The notes under the pieces are model-generated. The model saw only the letters and a program-made list of their open reading frames with translations, was not told the origin of the DNA and did not search any database. Positions 48,441 through 61,600 of a DNA stretch of 64,000 nt are shown here, in pieces; the first letter of the stretch is position 1, and every line of letters starts with the position of its first letter. The position numbers and the translations under genes were made by a program. The stretch spans positions 16,684,257 through 16,748,256 of the forward strand of contig OZ038433.1 in the NCBI GenBank assembly GCA_964036275.1, written 5' to 3'. Source of the stretch: Litoditis marina. Its lineage: Eukaryota > Nematoda > Chromadorea > Rhabditida > Rhabditidae.

Positions 48441-49296
48441 GAAACATCTTCTTGTACATTTTGACTGTTTTGTGAGTTCTGGTCAGACAGTTGAGCACGT
48501 AATTACATGCGGCGCGAAGCGCAGCACGAATTGAATATAACCATCAAGGTCGCATGACTCGTGCTAAATCTCGAAATACGCGTTTTTCGAGAAGAAGCGA
48601 CGAATCAATACGTTAAAACAATGACACAAAAAAATGAGACAGGTTGAATATCGATTGAGAGGTTGGTCCTCCATTTTCTTCTCTTGCACGTCCTTCGTTG
48701 ACTTGAGAGCGAGTTCACTGAAAGTTCACAATTATTTCCAGCTTCTACTTGAAACCGTGCACGTGCATATTATCATGCTCTGTAATCCGGTGTTATATTT
48801 ATTGCGTATCAATATTATTCATTGAACTTTTTTCTTTTTGGAAATTCACCTTCATTATAATATCATACTTTCATTTTTATAAAATGATCGAACTGACATT
48901 TCGGTGACAAAATCGCGATCGCGAAACAACTTAGAAATACAACAAATTTTTGAGCTGTGTTTATCTTTTGTTTACGTTTTTGGTCAAGTGCCGAAAATTC
49001 TCATTGAATTTCTATTGAATTTGGCAAAGTAGCACATATTTCCCACTGAGACTGTGGAAGCGTGCCAATAAAACTTCAACTGACTATATTTCGTGGAAAC
49101 GACAGATGTTTGAAAAGAAATTACGTCCAGGAAATTGAATAAAGTGTTTGTCAGCAAGAGAAAGCTCAGAGAAATTTTTAGGGTTTAAAAATATTAACAT
49201 GCTGCTGAGCAGTCTGTAAGTTTTGTTGGCACGTTGCCGAGGTCTCAGTGGGAACGAACTATATAATGTACCCATTATTGCAACCACAATCATTAC

Positions 49297-49383
49297 CTTG
49301 TGGCGTGTGGGTGCGATGGGTGGCTGGAGAACCTCGTTCGAACTCTCGTCATCTTCCAACAACAGGAGGCGCCAGCCAGACAT
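49297..49383 (-). CDS. Candidate first exon of an unassigned gene
   Basis: The ATG lies immediately behind the acceptor TGTAATCTCAG, typical of a trans-spliced start. Twenty-nine codons with good codon bias (MSGWRLLLLEDDESSNEVLQ, PPIAPTRHK) run to a GTAATG donor in phase 0. Later exons would lie at lower coordinates, in a stretch crowded with mobile elements, and none could be joined with confidence. Confidence 0.4.
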
Positions 49384-51643
49384 CTGAGATTACACTCAAA
49401 TAATAAAGATTGTGAAAAAGATAGATCATAACTGAGTAATAAAAAAATATCTTAAAGCGGAACATCTGTGAGCGGACTATTCATTCAAAATGTTTAAACT
49501 TTCGCTAGCAATCGGTTATCGAACCCAGCACCAAATTTACAACCGGGGTGAGTTCAACTGAGCCTGACGGAGCTTAACTGAGCTTAACTGGTCCTATTTA
49601 AGCTCAATGAGTCTAACTGAGCTTAACGGAGCCTAACTCTGAGAATGTACGCTGGATCATCCCGACCCATATTCGTCTCTGCTTAGCGTACTGCTTCGGG
49701 ACACTTGTATTTGACCGAAGTCTAAGGGTAGACAAGCACTGTATTTCAGAAGTTGACGGTTGGGATGAAAAGATCGGAAAGTTCATGCATACGAACACTG
49801 AACTCCAGTGGCCTGCGTTTTCGCTATCGAGGGATGACAACCATCCCAGTGAAGTAAAATATCAAAAAGTTACAACAAGAATGTTTTTAGCATGCATCGA
49901 AGTTTGGGATGGAACAATAGTTGGAATAACAAACCAATAATATCGAATATACAGGGAGCTGGCAGAATATGAGCGGTTCTGATTAACCGTCTCGTTGAGT
50001 CGTAGACTAACCAGTCTATAAGGAAGAACCGAAGTGGGGGGCACAGCCAAACATTCTAGCGGAAAACTTTCACAGCTTCTGCTGCATAGTCTTATTCATT
50101 CCCACTGAGCCTCCTACAGTAGGAATACAAGTTTTAAGTACGTATAAATCACGTGATTATACTTTGGAAAAAGTTAACAAATTTCGTAATTGGTTGTTGT
50201 TTCTAGAACGAAGAGTGTTCTGAATGTTTTCTGCTCAAATGATATCTCACCTGAAAACGTAATCATTGAAATCATGAATGTATACTGTAGGAGTCTCAGT
50301 AGGAATGATGCGGACTATACTAGCACTCCCCATCTTCAACACGTATAGTAAACAGTGTAATTGTCTAATTACTTTTTGTGCTATGCACAAAGAAAGTCGA
50401 AACGATAGGGATTAGGGAAGTTCCCCTGGTAGAGTTTTGTACGTAGTTTGGTCCCTATACTTTTAGTCGGAAATCTTAGATTTTTTCTAAATTTCAAGAA
50501 AAACAACAACAAATCCGTCACTCTTTATGAAGCATTCTTTCAGTACTGACACTGAATGCACATTGACATTGAATAAATGAATAAAAAAGAACTGGAGTTG
50601 TTTAAAAACGTAGAAAAACCTTTATCTTGAAGAGAGTCGCATAGTGGTAATAGGGTTGAATGTCTTCAGAAAATCAGTATTTTCTCAGACAGATTCCTGC
50701 CAATAGGCATACCAATTTTTACGTTGGGCTGCCAATGGCTGCCAATTCTGCATTTTTCGTGCGACGTCATCTACCGAAAAATCGGTTTTTTATGACGGGA
50801 AACGAACATTGAAAGTTGTACATTTTTATTTTCCTCACTTTATTAAGTCTTCTTTTATAATCTGAACCGACAACAATTCAACGTCACATTATTCCAGCAG
50901 CAGCCGAGCACATCGCAAAGAGCCAGGACCACCCTGTCACCCTCAATCTACGATCGTAGACAGCCCGACAACGTTAGTATAGTAACTTTTCCTTCTTTTC
51001 AGACCTCTACAGTAAGAAATCAAGACTTTATTGCTCGGTAAAACTGATTTATATCACTCCCTGTGTCCGCAAAAATTTTACGAAAACTTGCAAATTTCAT
51101 TGACCACTTGGGAAATAAATATCATCATTTTTGGAGAGTGAGATTTTAATTCAAATGAGCTTCTCTGATCAAACTACAAAGATCAGAGTGCCACTCAAAT
51201 GATTCTCAGACATTTCGAAACGCACTAGAAACGCATATCATCGAGTATGATAGTTTATTATACCATAGTGAACATGACTAGTTTGTAGTTCAGCTCATGT
51301 TTTGTGGTTGTTGTCAATGGTCGCTTTTCACTTTAATCTGTTTTCAATCGCAGACTAGATATCCTGATGTACGTGTTGCTCCCGGTAATGGCTCTCAGAC
51401 CGACTATGTGAGTTGTCAACTTAGCATATACACGAATTGGTGAAGACGAAAAAGCACATGGCTAAACCCTAGCGTTAGAGAAAACTTAGTTGAAAATCTC
51501 CCACTTTGGGCATTTGTGATAACAACAGTTTTTCTTAATCTCAGATGAACAGCGTATCAACAATTTCTAACAAACTTCTGATTATTATTCATCGATTACA
51601 GTGAATTGTTTCAGTCAAAATTTTAATGAACTTTTTCTCAAGT
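49384..51643. other. Intergenic region and left arm of an inverted duplication
   Basis: It holds a short minisatellite of GAGCTTAACT words (49556-49640), two TACTGTAGGAGTCTCAGTAGGA-like MITE ends (50101-50130, 50283-50330) and, from about 50823, the left arm of a long inverted repeat. I see no gene. Confidence 0.6.
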
Positions 51644-51663
51644 CTATAGAGCAGAAGTACTGG
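50823..51663. repeat. Left arm of a large inverted duplication
   Basis: This 841-bp arm contains the last codons and 3' flank of the coiled-coil gene (stop at 51644). Its reverse complement occurs at 52344-54297, interrupted there by a 1.1-kb insertion. The arms differ at few positions, so the event is recent. Confidence 0.93.
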
Positions 51664-54600
51664 AACCAGATCCAGACGTAGCCGCGGATGCTGGGGCCCT
51701 TCTGACGGCCGGGCCAGACTTGGAAGACTTCTCAGTTGGAATGGAATCCGCCGCTCTCTGCAAATGCACAAGAGTGTTTTAGATGTACGATACAAGCTAC
51801 GGTGGTACACATGTTGCAATTATTGATACGATGGTTGTCACAAGTAAATTGTTGTGTTTGGAATCATCGTAAGAAGATGAATTGAAAATCAGAAACAGAA
51901 AGGTCAGAAACAAGCCGTGCACAAATGTGGAATACACATGAATGAGGTTTAACGTTATAACAACTATCGCTTGCACCGACAATCACATTTCTTTACTTCT
52001 GGATTGTCCGGAAATTTTATTCTCAATACATTTCAGAGTACCTTTTCTGATAACTTCACGTGTTTCTGCTTTCATTAATATCACTCGTACGCTCACCTTC
52101 TGTTTGAAGTTTGTAGTAACATTGAGACTAGGCACATCCGAATTGATGGTTCCGTCGGCCGAGTTGCGACCAGAGACATCTGTGAGTCTATCCGACTGGG
52201 ATCCCTACAATGCAACCAGTTCGAGAGAAACAACAACGCGAGTTTTTTTGTTTCCTTTTGGGTCCCTCATTCCGTTGCTCTCCCTTTATTTCCCATCGGA
52301 TTTCATGATATATGTACAATTCCCCACTAAGTAATATACTGTTCCAGTACTTCTGCTCTATAGACTTGAGAAAAAGTTCATTAAAATTTTGACTGAAACA
52401 ATTCACTGTAATCGATGAATAATAATCAGAAGTTTGTTAGAAATTGTTGATACGCTGTTCTTCTGAGATTAAGAAGTTGTTATCACAAATGCCCAAAGTG
52501 GGAGATTTTCAACTAAGTTTTCTCTAACGCTAGGGTTTAGCCATGTGCTTTTTCGTCTTCACCAATTCGTGTATATGCTAAGTTGACAACTCACATAGTC
52601 GGTCTGAGAGCCATTACCGGGAGCAACACGTACATCAGGATATCTAGTAATAATGAGTTTATCAACACACTGTATAACAATCAAGTGAGGGACGATTTGA
52701 TAACTTATGAATTGATGTTTAAGGCTAGTAAAACAGAGAGCAATACATAGAATTGCATAAATTTGAGGAGAAAACTGATTTAGAAATAAACACATAGTAA
52801 CATGACATGTCTATTTACGAGGTGGAAGTGGTTCCCATAATGGGTTGATGTGAAAACGAAAACCGTAGCGAGCAAAGTACACATCAGATATAAATGGGGC
52901 CAGATGAGGATCAGATTTATAGTAACGATAGAAAGCACTATAACGGAAACGTGTTTCATCTCTACACATCAAATGCAACTGAGAAACGGCCTTTTGAACT
53001 TTCTGGAGAGAGGGCCAATCAAGAGAGGCTATTGTAGGAACAGGAGGAATAGCAATAACCGTGGAAACAGAAGATGGTGGCGAAAACACACGTTTAGGAA
53101 CTGGCTCAGGAGTTTTGATTTCAATGGGTTCAGGTTCACAGAGAGTTGGAGTAGAAGAAAATTCGTTAACTGAGGGAGGGAGAACATTTCTAGGCTGCTC
53201 AACTACCTCCATATCAGTTTGTAGGTTGGCGTCAGCAGGATTTGGCAGAGTTGTAGTTTGGTCGGTGACCTCAGCTCGGGCGGCGTCTCGTTTCGATTGT
53301 CTGGTGAGGAATCCGGCCTTGCGCTGATCCGGGGTCTCGAACTTCCGAACATGAAAGGTTGACATAGAAGCATCACATTTCATAGCAGTAGATAGATCAA
53401 TTAGACGAGGAAACGGAATACCATCTTTGATAGAAATTTTGAGTGGACGAGATAAACCATCTTGACGTGGTTTTCCCAAACGGTGGAGAATTGAGACATT
53501 AGATGGAGAGATGGACACCAAATTGAAAATTGCATTCACCTTTTTCTTTGTTGTGGAATCCTCTGGTAGACCATAAATAGTGAGACATCGGCGATCGTTG
53601 AAATGGTGTAGTTGAGATTGAATAATGGTGGGCAGAGATTGGGTCAGACTGTCGATTTTGGAGTTGAGTGTTTTGATTTCACTCAAAATGGTGGAAAAAT
53701 GGGTTCGAGATGGTACCATTTTCGGACGAGGCGAGGGCATGATAATCAATCGAGAGAGAGATTAGTCTGCGATTGAAAACAGACTAAAGTGAAAAGCGAC
53801 CATTGACAACAACCACAAAACATGAGCTGAACTACAAACTAGTCATGTTCACTATGGTATAATAAACTATCATACTCGATGATATGCGTTTCTAGTGCGT
53901 TTCGAAATGTCTGAGAATCATTTGAGTGGCACTCTGATCTTTGTAGTTTGATCAGAGAAGCTCATTTGAATTAAAATCTCACTCTCCAAAAATGATGATA
54001 TTTATTTCCCAAGTGGTCAATGAAATTTGCAAGTTTTCGTAAAATTTTTGCGGACACAGGGAGTGATATAAATCAGTTTTACCGAGCAATAAAGTCTTGA
54101 TTTCTTACTGTAGAGGTCTGAAAAGAAGGAAAAGTTACTATACTAACGTTGTCGGGCTGTCTACGATCGTAGATTGAGGGTGACAGGGTGGTCCTGGCTC
54201 TTTGCGATGTGCTCGGCTGCTGCTGGAATAATGTGACGTTGAATTGTTGTCGGTTCAGATTATAAAAGAAGACTTAATAAAGTGAGGAAAATAAAAATAA
54301 ATTATAGAATGTATAGGTAAATATGAAATAAAATAAAACCTATACTTTGAGATAGTATATTTATCTAACATTTTAGGTCTCTAAAATCTCTTCTAAAAAT
54401 GTTATTATACACCTATGTGGTCGGAAGCTGGAGTTTCAACCCTTTCTAACAATGTTGTTAGCTCAAATTTACTTTACTGCATCGAATGAATGCTGTACTG
54501 CAATGTAATAGCGAATGAAACACTATTATTACCCCTAGTTCCAAGATAAAGATGAAGGCTTTCGATTGAAACAGTAATTTTTGTACGCCGATTTCCGATC

Positions 54601-57389
54601 AAAACAGTGATTTCAATTAAAACAATTATTTTGTACGGGTGTGAATGGAATTATATTCACAGTTTTTTTCCCAAGGTAGCAAGGGTTGGCTTTTCTCAAG
54701 GCAAGCTTATTCGGTGTATTGCTATTCCATCCTACTGTGTTTCGTAGTTTGATCCCGTTGCTGTTTGGCGAAAACTCGTACAAGGTGTGCATGGAGATCA
54801 AAATACAACCCCAATGTTTTTCCTTTCAATGTAGTGGGAAGAGTGTTCACCTGGCGAGGAGGAGGCGTCGAGATGGGTACTTGTCGAGACGGTCGAACAG
54901 CAACAGCTTTGCGACGGGGGGATCGGGGAGGGGTTCGGGCAACTGGTGGTGGGGCTCCGGGAGGTTGACGGGAGGTTGATGGGGCGGGCTCGTCTTTTTT
55001 TGGTGGTGCAAGACAGAGCCGCCTTCACCTTCTGCAATGAAACACATTAAAACCGTAGTATTTTGATATTTTTTGATAATGATGATGCTCCGGCGAAACA
55101 ATTTTAAATCATTTACTCTTGTTTAGATCGAATAAATTTGTACATATGCCGATTGAAATCATTCGTTCAAAAACGGTACAGTTTCTGTTTTTCTCAGCTG
55201 ACAATGTTTTCCTACGATTCGCTCGATTTGTGCGTGCAAAAAGTCTTTCCAATGTTTATTGCTTGAAAAATGATTGAGAAAGTGTAAGCAATCATTAACA
55301 TCAGAAAGTGTGCAAGTTCTCATTTATGGTGTGTCCTTTGAGGAAAACAGCGAACGTGGTTTGTAGTTTGTTATACGATACAGTTTGAAAGCAAAAGAAT
55401 TAAACTACAGATACAGCGGATAGGATGAAACATACACCGTAGTAGATTATTGTAAGAAGAACGACAACTATAACTCTCGCTTTTTATCAGTCCAGGATAA
55501 AAGGACAGATTTGATCAAGTTTTTTTCGAGTATGAGTAAAATAAGCTCACATCAACTCCTCGCCGAAAACGTCCAGGTCTCTCATCAGCGTCTACCTGTG
55601 AAAAGAGTTCTCTCAAACGTTTGTCTGTGTGAATTTGAAAATAAACTTCACAACTTAACAACTATAATGATTGAACTTGATTATCAACCTCATTTCTCAG
55701 TACGAACCACGACTATTGAACGAACAAGAACATTTACAAATAGTTCTAACATTATTCGACACCGGATTACGACAGTTCACGATCATACCACGCAGTGAAC
55801 ATATTGGGTTCCGAGTACATAACTTATTTGATTATACATTCCTACCAACCCTCATACAAAACATGCCAAAGGATAATTTAGACTAAACGGTTTTTCTCCA
55901 CAGTTTTTGTAGTTTTATAGGCTTAGGGGTCTGGTATTCATTCAGTATAACACTGAGAAATGAAGCCCACAATACCTGTCCCTGTGCATCTCTCTGGGCG
56001 TCCACTCTAGCCTGCTGTTGGATTCGAGCCTGCTCCAGATCCTCCAACCGTTTCCTCTCATCCTCTTTCTTCTTTCTGTCCTTCTCCTCCTTCTTCTCTC
56101 TCCGTTCTCTCAACTTCGCCGCAACACGAGCCTTGGCCTGAGCAACGCGGCCCGGCCGATCGGCCAACCGTTGCTCTCTTGATGTTGCCTGAAAGTACAC
56201 ACAATTATAGTTCCTTTCCTTCGCACGGAGACTCGAATGACTAATTCTTAGAGCTAAAATAAGTATTACAAAAACTTTTGTTGTGTGCCAGTTTATGTGA
56301 AACAGAACAATCGCTAATAGAAAACTTTAGTTTTTGAATAACTCAAGAGTAGTGATATTTGGCTAGGAATACTCACTGTCAAAGTCTCAATGGGAATGAG
56401 GGTAACTATACAGAAAAACGATTATCCACAAGAATATGTGATAAAATTTGCGTAAAAAAGGGGCAGATATCCTGGAAAAGCCTATGGACAGCACGCAGCC
56501 TAAATGCGGTCAAAAAAAACATAGTATAATGTTATTCAATATTATTCCAACACATACAGTTCATGGGCAAAAATTCATTGAGTGTCTGCCAGTAAATGGA
56601 TAGACCTTTTCAAAATAACCCTATGTGTGACATAAACGCAGAATAAAGAGAGAAAAGGCGTGATAGAGAGAAAAAGAGCGAAATCAACAGAAAAAGAAAG
56701 ATAGAGAGAGAGAGAGAGAGATGGAAAGAAAGAGAGAGGAGCAGAGGCAAGGATATAGAGAGAGAGAGAAGGAAGGGGGATGGGGGGCGCATTTTAATGC
56801 TGATATCCTCACAGCAGCTGGAATACTTGTTTCTACGCGTATCTCATTCCCTTGGTCGGGCCAAATAAAATGGTTTGTACTCTTTTTATAGGGCTCCTTT
56901 TCACTTTTTATGTGGAGAGCAGGAATATAGGGGGTATGTATAGTCGTCGCCAACGGAAAGGCGGGATGGTACTGTATATCTCACTTTCCGCTGTGTACGC
57001 ACACATATGTATTCGATTCCAAACCTCGTCAGTCATGTGCTTCAATAGCGCAGTAGTTTGCGCCCTGCTACGGAACTTTTGGTCGCAGGTTCGATTCCGG
57101 CAAGAGACAGAAATTTAAAAATTTTGCATTCACTATATCCCTATCCCGCTCTGCTTGTAGTTTTCTTCCGTTACTTATTGAGAAAATTGTGTAATCAAGG
57201 ACGGTACCGAGAAATCAAACTTCAACAAACATATCAAACTAAAACGGAAAGATCGAACTTCAACAAATAAATCAAAGTACAAGAGATGGATCAAACTACA
57301 ACAAATGTTTATACCTGCATAGGTTGTTGTTGGGGGGCGGGGTTTGGTGCTGGGGGGCCAGCGGGTGTCCGGGTACGCGGATTCGCCAT
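51644..57389 (-). CDS. Basic coiled-coil and proline-rich protein
   Basis: Proposed exons: 57389-57315, 56188-55971, 55022-54851, 52204-52097 and 51757-51644 (TAG), for 228 residues. The ATG lies behind a TTGCAG acceptor. After a proline-rich start comes a highly charged helix at about residues 26-95 (KARVAAKLRERREKKEEKDR, KKKEDERKRLEDLEQARIQQ), then a PxxP-rich block (RSPRRKAVAVRPSRQVPIST), then Ser-rich linkers. The charged helix recalls MAP7/ensconsin-type microtubule proteins, but that is only a resemblance. The first, second, fourth and fifth exons are well supported. The border between exons 2 and 3 was chosen because it alone makes the phases fit; two other frames are open in exon 3. 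The last exon's 3' end is duplicated in inverse orientation in intron 3. Confidence 0.65.
52649..53762 (-). mobile_element. Retroelement insertion carrying an ORF1-like gene
   Basis: The left arm of the inverted repeat shows the empty site. The insertion is flanked by TAGT at 52645-52648 and 53763-53766, a short target duplication. Its 3' end on the coding strand is AT-rich without a clear poly-A tail. It has no reverse transcriptase. Confidence 0.8.
52811..53740 (-). CDS. LINE ORF1-like RRM protein, 309 residues, intact frame
   Basis: An uninterrupted frame from ATG 53740. Residues about 10-45 form a heptad-like helix (FSTILSEIKTLNSKIDSLTQ). This is followed by RRCLTIYGLPEDST and, about 30 residues on, HRLGKPRQDGLSRPLKISI, the GLPE...RLGK...RPLK signature of RRM-type ORF1 proteins of non-LTR retrotransposons, which bind element RNA. 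A Pro/Thr-rich linker and a C-terminal aromatic stretch (RFRYSAFYRYYKSDPHLAPF) complete it; the latter is not a zinc knuckle. No endonuclease or reverse transcriptase follows, so the copy would need help in trans. Confidence 0.7.
   Translation of the reverse strand: MPSPRPKMVPSRTHFSTILSEIKTLNSKIDSLTQSLPTIIQSQLHHFNDRRCLTIYGLPEDSTTKKKVNAIFNLVSISPSNVSILHRLGKPRQDGLSRPLKISIKDGIPFPRLIDLSTAMKCDASMSTFHVRKFETPDQRKAGFLTRQSKRDAARAEVTDQTTTLPNPADANLQTDMEVVEQPRNVLPPSVNEFSSTPTLCEPEPIEIKTPEPVPKRVFSPPSSVSTVIAIPPVPTIASLDWPSLQKVQKAVSQLHLMCRDETRFRYSAFYRYYKSDPHLAPFISDVYFARYGFRFHINPLWEPLPPRK
56690..56790. repeat. GA-rich microsatellite
   Basis: GAGAGA-rich purine tracts with interruptions, in intron 1 of the coiled-coil gene. 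Open frames across it are artefacts. Confidence 0.85.
56939..57118 (+). mobile_element. tRNA-like short element, copy A
   Basis: A 180-bp element beginning TATAGTCGTCGCCAACGGAA and ending GCAAGAGACAGAAATTT. Near its 3' end are a box A-like word (TAGCGCAGTAGTTTGCG) and, about 32 bases on, a box B-like word (GGTTCGATTCC), spaced as in a tRNA gene. The acceptor arms do not pair, so it is not a functional tRNA. Copy B is at 60458-60641. Confidence 0.75.
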
Positions 57390-58660
57390 GATGGTATTTT
57401 CTGCAACTGACAAGATTATAAAAGCCACACTGAATCAGGAGTTTTCTGCTTGTAGATGGGAGTCGCAGACATTTCGGTTAAAATACATGAATTACATTCT
57501 TCGTTTTTCTTACAATTCTCGTTAAAGAGGATATATACACTTACCAAACAGCTTGGTATTTTGTGTAATGACACATACTTTTTGTCTTTTTTTCTAGTCT
57601 CATTTCAGCCTCGACAACTACAATAGTAACATTCGAATACTCCACTGTTCGATACAGCAGAAACTTTTTAGTTTATTATTACGTAGTTAATTTTTTCAGA
57701 TACTCGAATTCTGCTTCATTGTATGTCAAATATGTCCTGAGACACTCTGGGAGGCACATCTTTCGGCCAATGATTCAAACTCTGAATAGAACTATCTAGG
57801 CCAAAACAACATCGGTATATTTCTGCACATTTTTAGCTTCACTCACCAATTTGTGTATTCGGGAGGTTCGACGACTGTGTCTAATGCGAATCTTGATTGA
57901 AAATGAAAGTTTGTCCAGTTGTGTTTGATAAGTATTGCTCTTCTTAACGTGTATTTGAAAGTGTACTTGCGAAAATCTGACTATTTCCACGTGATTTCTT
58001 CGCCAGAACTTTTAATTTAGGGCAGAAAGAAAGAACGTCAACCGGTTGCGAAATAAGCAGGCAAACTTGATAACAGCTCCGTCCAAACAAACATTTCATT
58101 TCATATAGTTTCAATAATGGAAGTTTAGATGTAACAAAGATGTGTTAAAATTCAAACACACCACATAAATTGAGCCTAGTGGAATAAATAGAGGTACAAT
58201 CTTTGCAAATTCAATAATCTATGCGAAATTTTAGTTTGTTCTGAGATATCGTCTTTTTTTGTTAAAGGTAACGTTGTACTACTTGAACATCAGAATAAAA
58301 TTTATGGATGATATATTCAGCAAAGGAGAACAATATCATTACAAATCAGTGAAGGGTAGGTAGAAAAACCAAAAAAGTTTTCCCTCTATGAGTGAAGTAC
58401 AACACTTTTGCGAATGAAAGTTATACATCGAGCAGTTTGCAACTAACGGGCTGCAAAAAATATCAGAATACATCACTTGTATCGCATAAAATGAAGCAAG
58501 ACTTGGGAGGAAAAATCACAAAAGTAGAAAGTATGCGTCATGATCGTAACAAATGGAAATCCATTCAATTTCATTCATACTCGAGTTTAACTCATCATTA
58601 TTTCGGATAAAAAGTCAGTTGAATTCTATGACAAAGTTTTAATTTCCGCCTGGTTTCGAG
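57390..58660. other. Intergenic region between the coiled-coil and kinase genes
   Basis: It contains scattered GATCAAACTACAA-type words just outside the left edge and otherwise AT-rich unique sequence. An ATTAAA at 58638-58643 on the minus strand may end the kinase transcript. I see no gene. Confidence 0.6.
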
Positions 58661-61600
58661 TCACTGCTTCTGATCATCAACTTTGTCCTTCGTTCCTTCG
58701 TTCCACTCGTAAGGATCAACCCTGCAAGTGAAAATGTATTCATGGACCACGTATGAAAAGTGGACGAATTCGTTGTATTCGGAACAAATTACAAAGCCAC
58801 ACGGGTAAATGCTACAATTATATATTTAGCACAGTCTTGTGAAAAACTGTTGAACACAGCAGAACGCAGATACGTCCAATAACACAACTATTTCTTAGAG
58901 CAAACATGTTTAAAGACATTGTTCATTCACGTGTTATAATGGAACTGGACCAACGCTAACGGAGATTTGAAATTCATTGCAAAACTCTAAAGCCTGGAAT
59001 ACTCCTTGACACGCTGCCAAGTCTCAGTAGTAATGACCTTAACTATACTACCTGGCCCGTTTGAGTTTGACATCTACTACTAACTTAGCACCACAATTTT
59101 CTCATCTTCTCTCCCATTGGGTACTTCTTCCGTTCAAACTATCACTTCACTTATATTTTTCTATTCTACGAAGTGAATTATAGGTACAACAAACCAAAAA
59201 TCAACAAGAAGAAACACGGAAGGATGAAACAATTTGTAGTGATCATCACAGCAAATCAAACATGAATCGGCGTGAACAGAACCCACATTTTCACGTGAGT
59301 TGGCAGATCCTTTCTCAGCATGTTAATGTACTCTGCGTATTGCGGGACATCCTGGTAGGTCAAAGCTCTCAGCGATTTGGCAATTCTCAGGAAGGAGGGA
59401 GGACAACCCTTGAACAGAATTATTATTTTCCTTACAAGTTTACGTTGCAGTTGTTATGGTCATTATGCAAACTGGAGAATTTTGTTGATTATTCAAAATT
59501 TGAAACTGCAAGCAATTCTGTTATGTTGTTGTAGCATGTCATGATTTGAGTAAAATTGGTTACAATGCTATTGTGCTTGTTAAAGTCGAACTCAATGCAC
59601 GAATCCAATCAAGAAAACCCAGCTGAAACTCACGACTAATAACTTACTGACAGAAGTACACACACGAATGACGATAACTACGCCGACCTCGCACAACTCC
59701 GAATCGCTGGTGTCCTCTTTGATCTTCGCCGCCTGCTTGCGCAGCTTTCCCTTCCACGGAAGAGTACCGGTGAGACATTCAATGAGAGTATGGAGACCGC
59801 CGTACCTACAAATAGTACGTGAAATAGTGCGTGGAATCATTGTGCACATGAAAGGAATGACGTGAACCCATGACGACCTTATATCGTGGTATATGGTCGA
59901 TAGTGAGCGCCCTTTTGCTAAATACTGTGATATTGGCGAACGAGCACGTGGTGGAATATAGTGGCACCATGCTTACTGCGTGAATGGTACCCGTTCAACA
60001 AGCCATGCATGTGTGGAACACGAATACATGTAGGTGAACTTTCTTATCATGTATCTCTCCTACCATTATGTTTTTTTATGAACCTTCAATATACAAATCC
60101 TATTGTGATGAAGATGACAAATTAGCTGTGATGAAGATGACAAATTGAAATGTCTGCACATTTGAAGCGAACAAAGAAATAGACAAGTATAACTAGTTCG
60201 TAACGGCAGAATCCTGTTTTTTGGGCGACCAGGAGTGCAGATTCTCTTACCCTTCTAAATTATCCCAAGTCTGGTGGTGGAACTCACAAATCATCGTGGC
60301 GACCCTGTTCCTTGTGGGCATGAACGTGGCGCGAGCAATAGCGAACTGTTCCCACAAAATTGACCTGCAACACCGATTTCAATTCGTCACCAGTTTCAAA
60401 AATGAGTAGTTCACTATGATTGTTTTGCTCACACTATGTTTGTACTGCGGGTGCCAAATTTATAAATGTCTGTCTCTCGACGGAGTAGAACATGCGAGCA
60501 AAGCATCCGTGGTTGTGCCCTAACCACTGCGCTTTGAGATTAACTGATCGGTAAACTTTCGATTCGAATATTTGTGTCCGTACACAGCAAAAATTGAGAT
60601 ATACAGCACCCTTCCGTCTTTCCGTTGGCGACGACTATAGTACCGCTACTCAATTGTCGGTTGGAAATATGTTCAAATATTGAGTGGTATTTTTGAACAT
60701 ATTTTGTTATTCATTTATATACTATCTGAATGACAATTACTATACGGATGCAGCTTTCCGGAAGGCAGTTGTACTCATCTGCTCTTTTTGTAGTCATGAT
60801 CCCGCTGCATTTGCTCATAATTTTATAAACTGGTTTTTATACAAATTAAAGTTGAACTGAGGTCTGTTAACTTTCTAAATACATATCCTTTCATATCACA
60901 GTTTTACAGGTGAATGAAGAAGTTGAAAAAATATACCTTTTGTCGTGGCTGCCTCAGTTTGATTTCATTGCCACCTTCAATCAGTATTTGCCGACACATC
61001 CCGAAATCGAAGATGAACAGCACCTTTAACGAGGTCCTGCCTTTTTCACGTAACTGAGTATTGTCTTTAAACAAAACTTTGTTATTGATATTATAACTGC
61101 AAGAGTAAAGAAGAACATGCTAACCTGGGTGCAAAATAAAAGACTTTTGGATCACTAAACACAACGTAGAACGTGCCTGGTCCGTTCTTGTGGTACCACA
61201 CATCATATTTAAATTTAAATGTGACTTTGTTCTCCCATAACGTTAACGACGTGTTGTATGAACCGTAATTCATATGTTTTCCATCCGAGTCCCTTATAAA
61301 ACGCCTACCGACGGCTGAACGACGCCCATGGCAAAGTTGGATGGTTTGACGTCGCGGTGCACAAACCCCTGGTGTAGGTCATGAATACACTGAAAATTGA
61401 CCACTGAGGGCAGAAAGACTGAGAAGTGTAGACTGAACATGGTACGACTGTTTGGGTAAGGACCAACGTGTTTGTTGTAGTTTGATCGGGATAAACTTCG
61501 TTGTTAAAAACTTTGATATGCCCAAACAGACAGAACAGCATACTTCATATAGGCTCGTTTTGTTTAATACAGTTACTGTGATATTCAACGCAGAAAAGCA

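Larger units (their letters stand above)
52344..54297. repeat. Right arm of the inverted duplication, with an insertion
   Basis: Reverse complement of 50823-51663, split into 52344-52648 and 53763-54297 by the retroelement insertion. The spacer between the arms (51664-52343) holds exons of the coiled-coil gene. The arm lies in that gene's third intron. Confidence 0.93.

Noticed and set aside
61110..61285. Minus-strand frame of about 60 codons ending at a donor-like CAG|GTTAGC
   Set aside because: It lies between kinase exons 4 and 5, which join in phase without it; its inclusion would break the CK1 domain between the HRD and DFG motifs.
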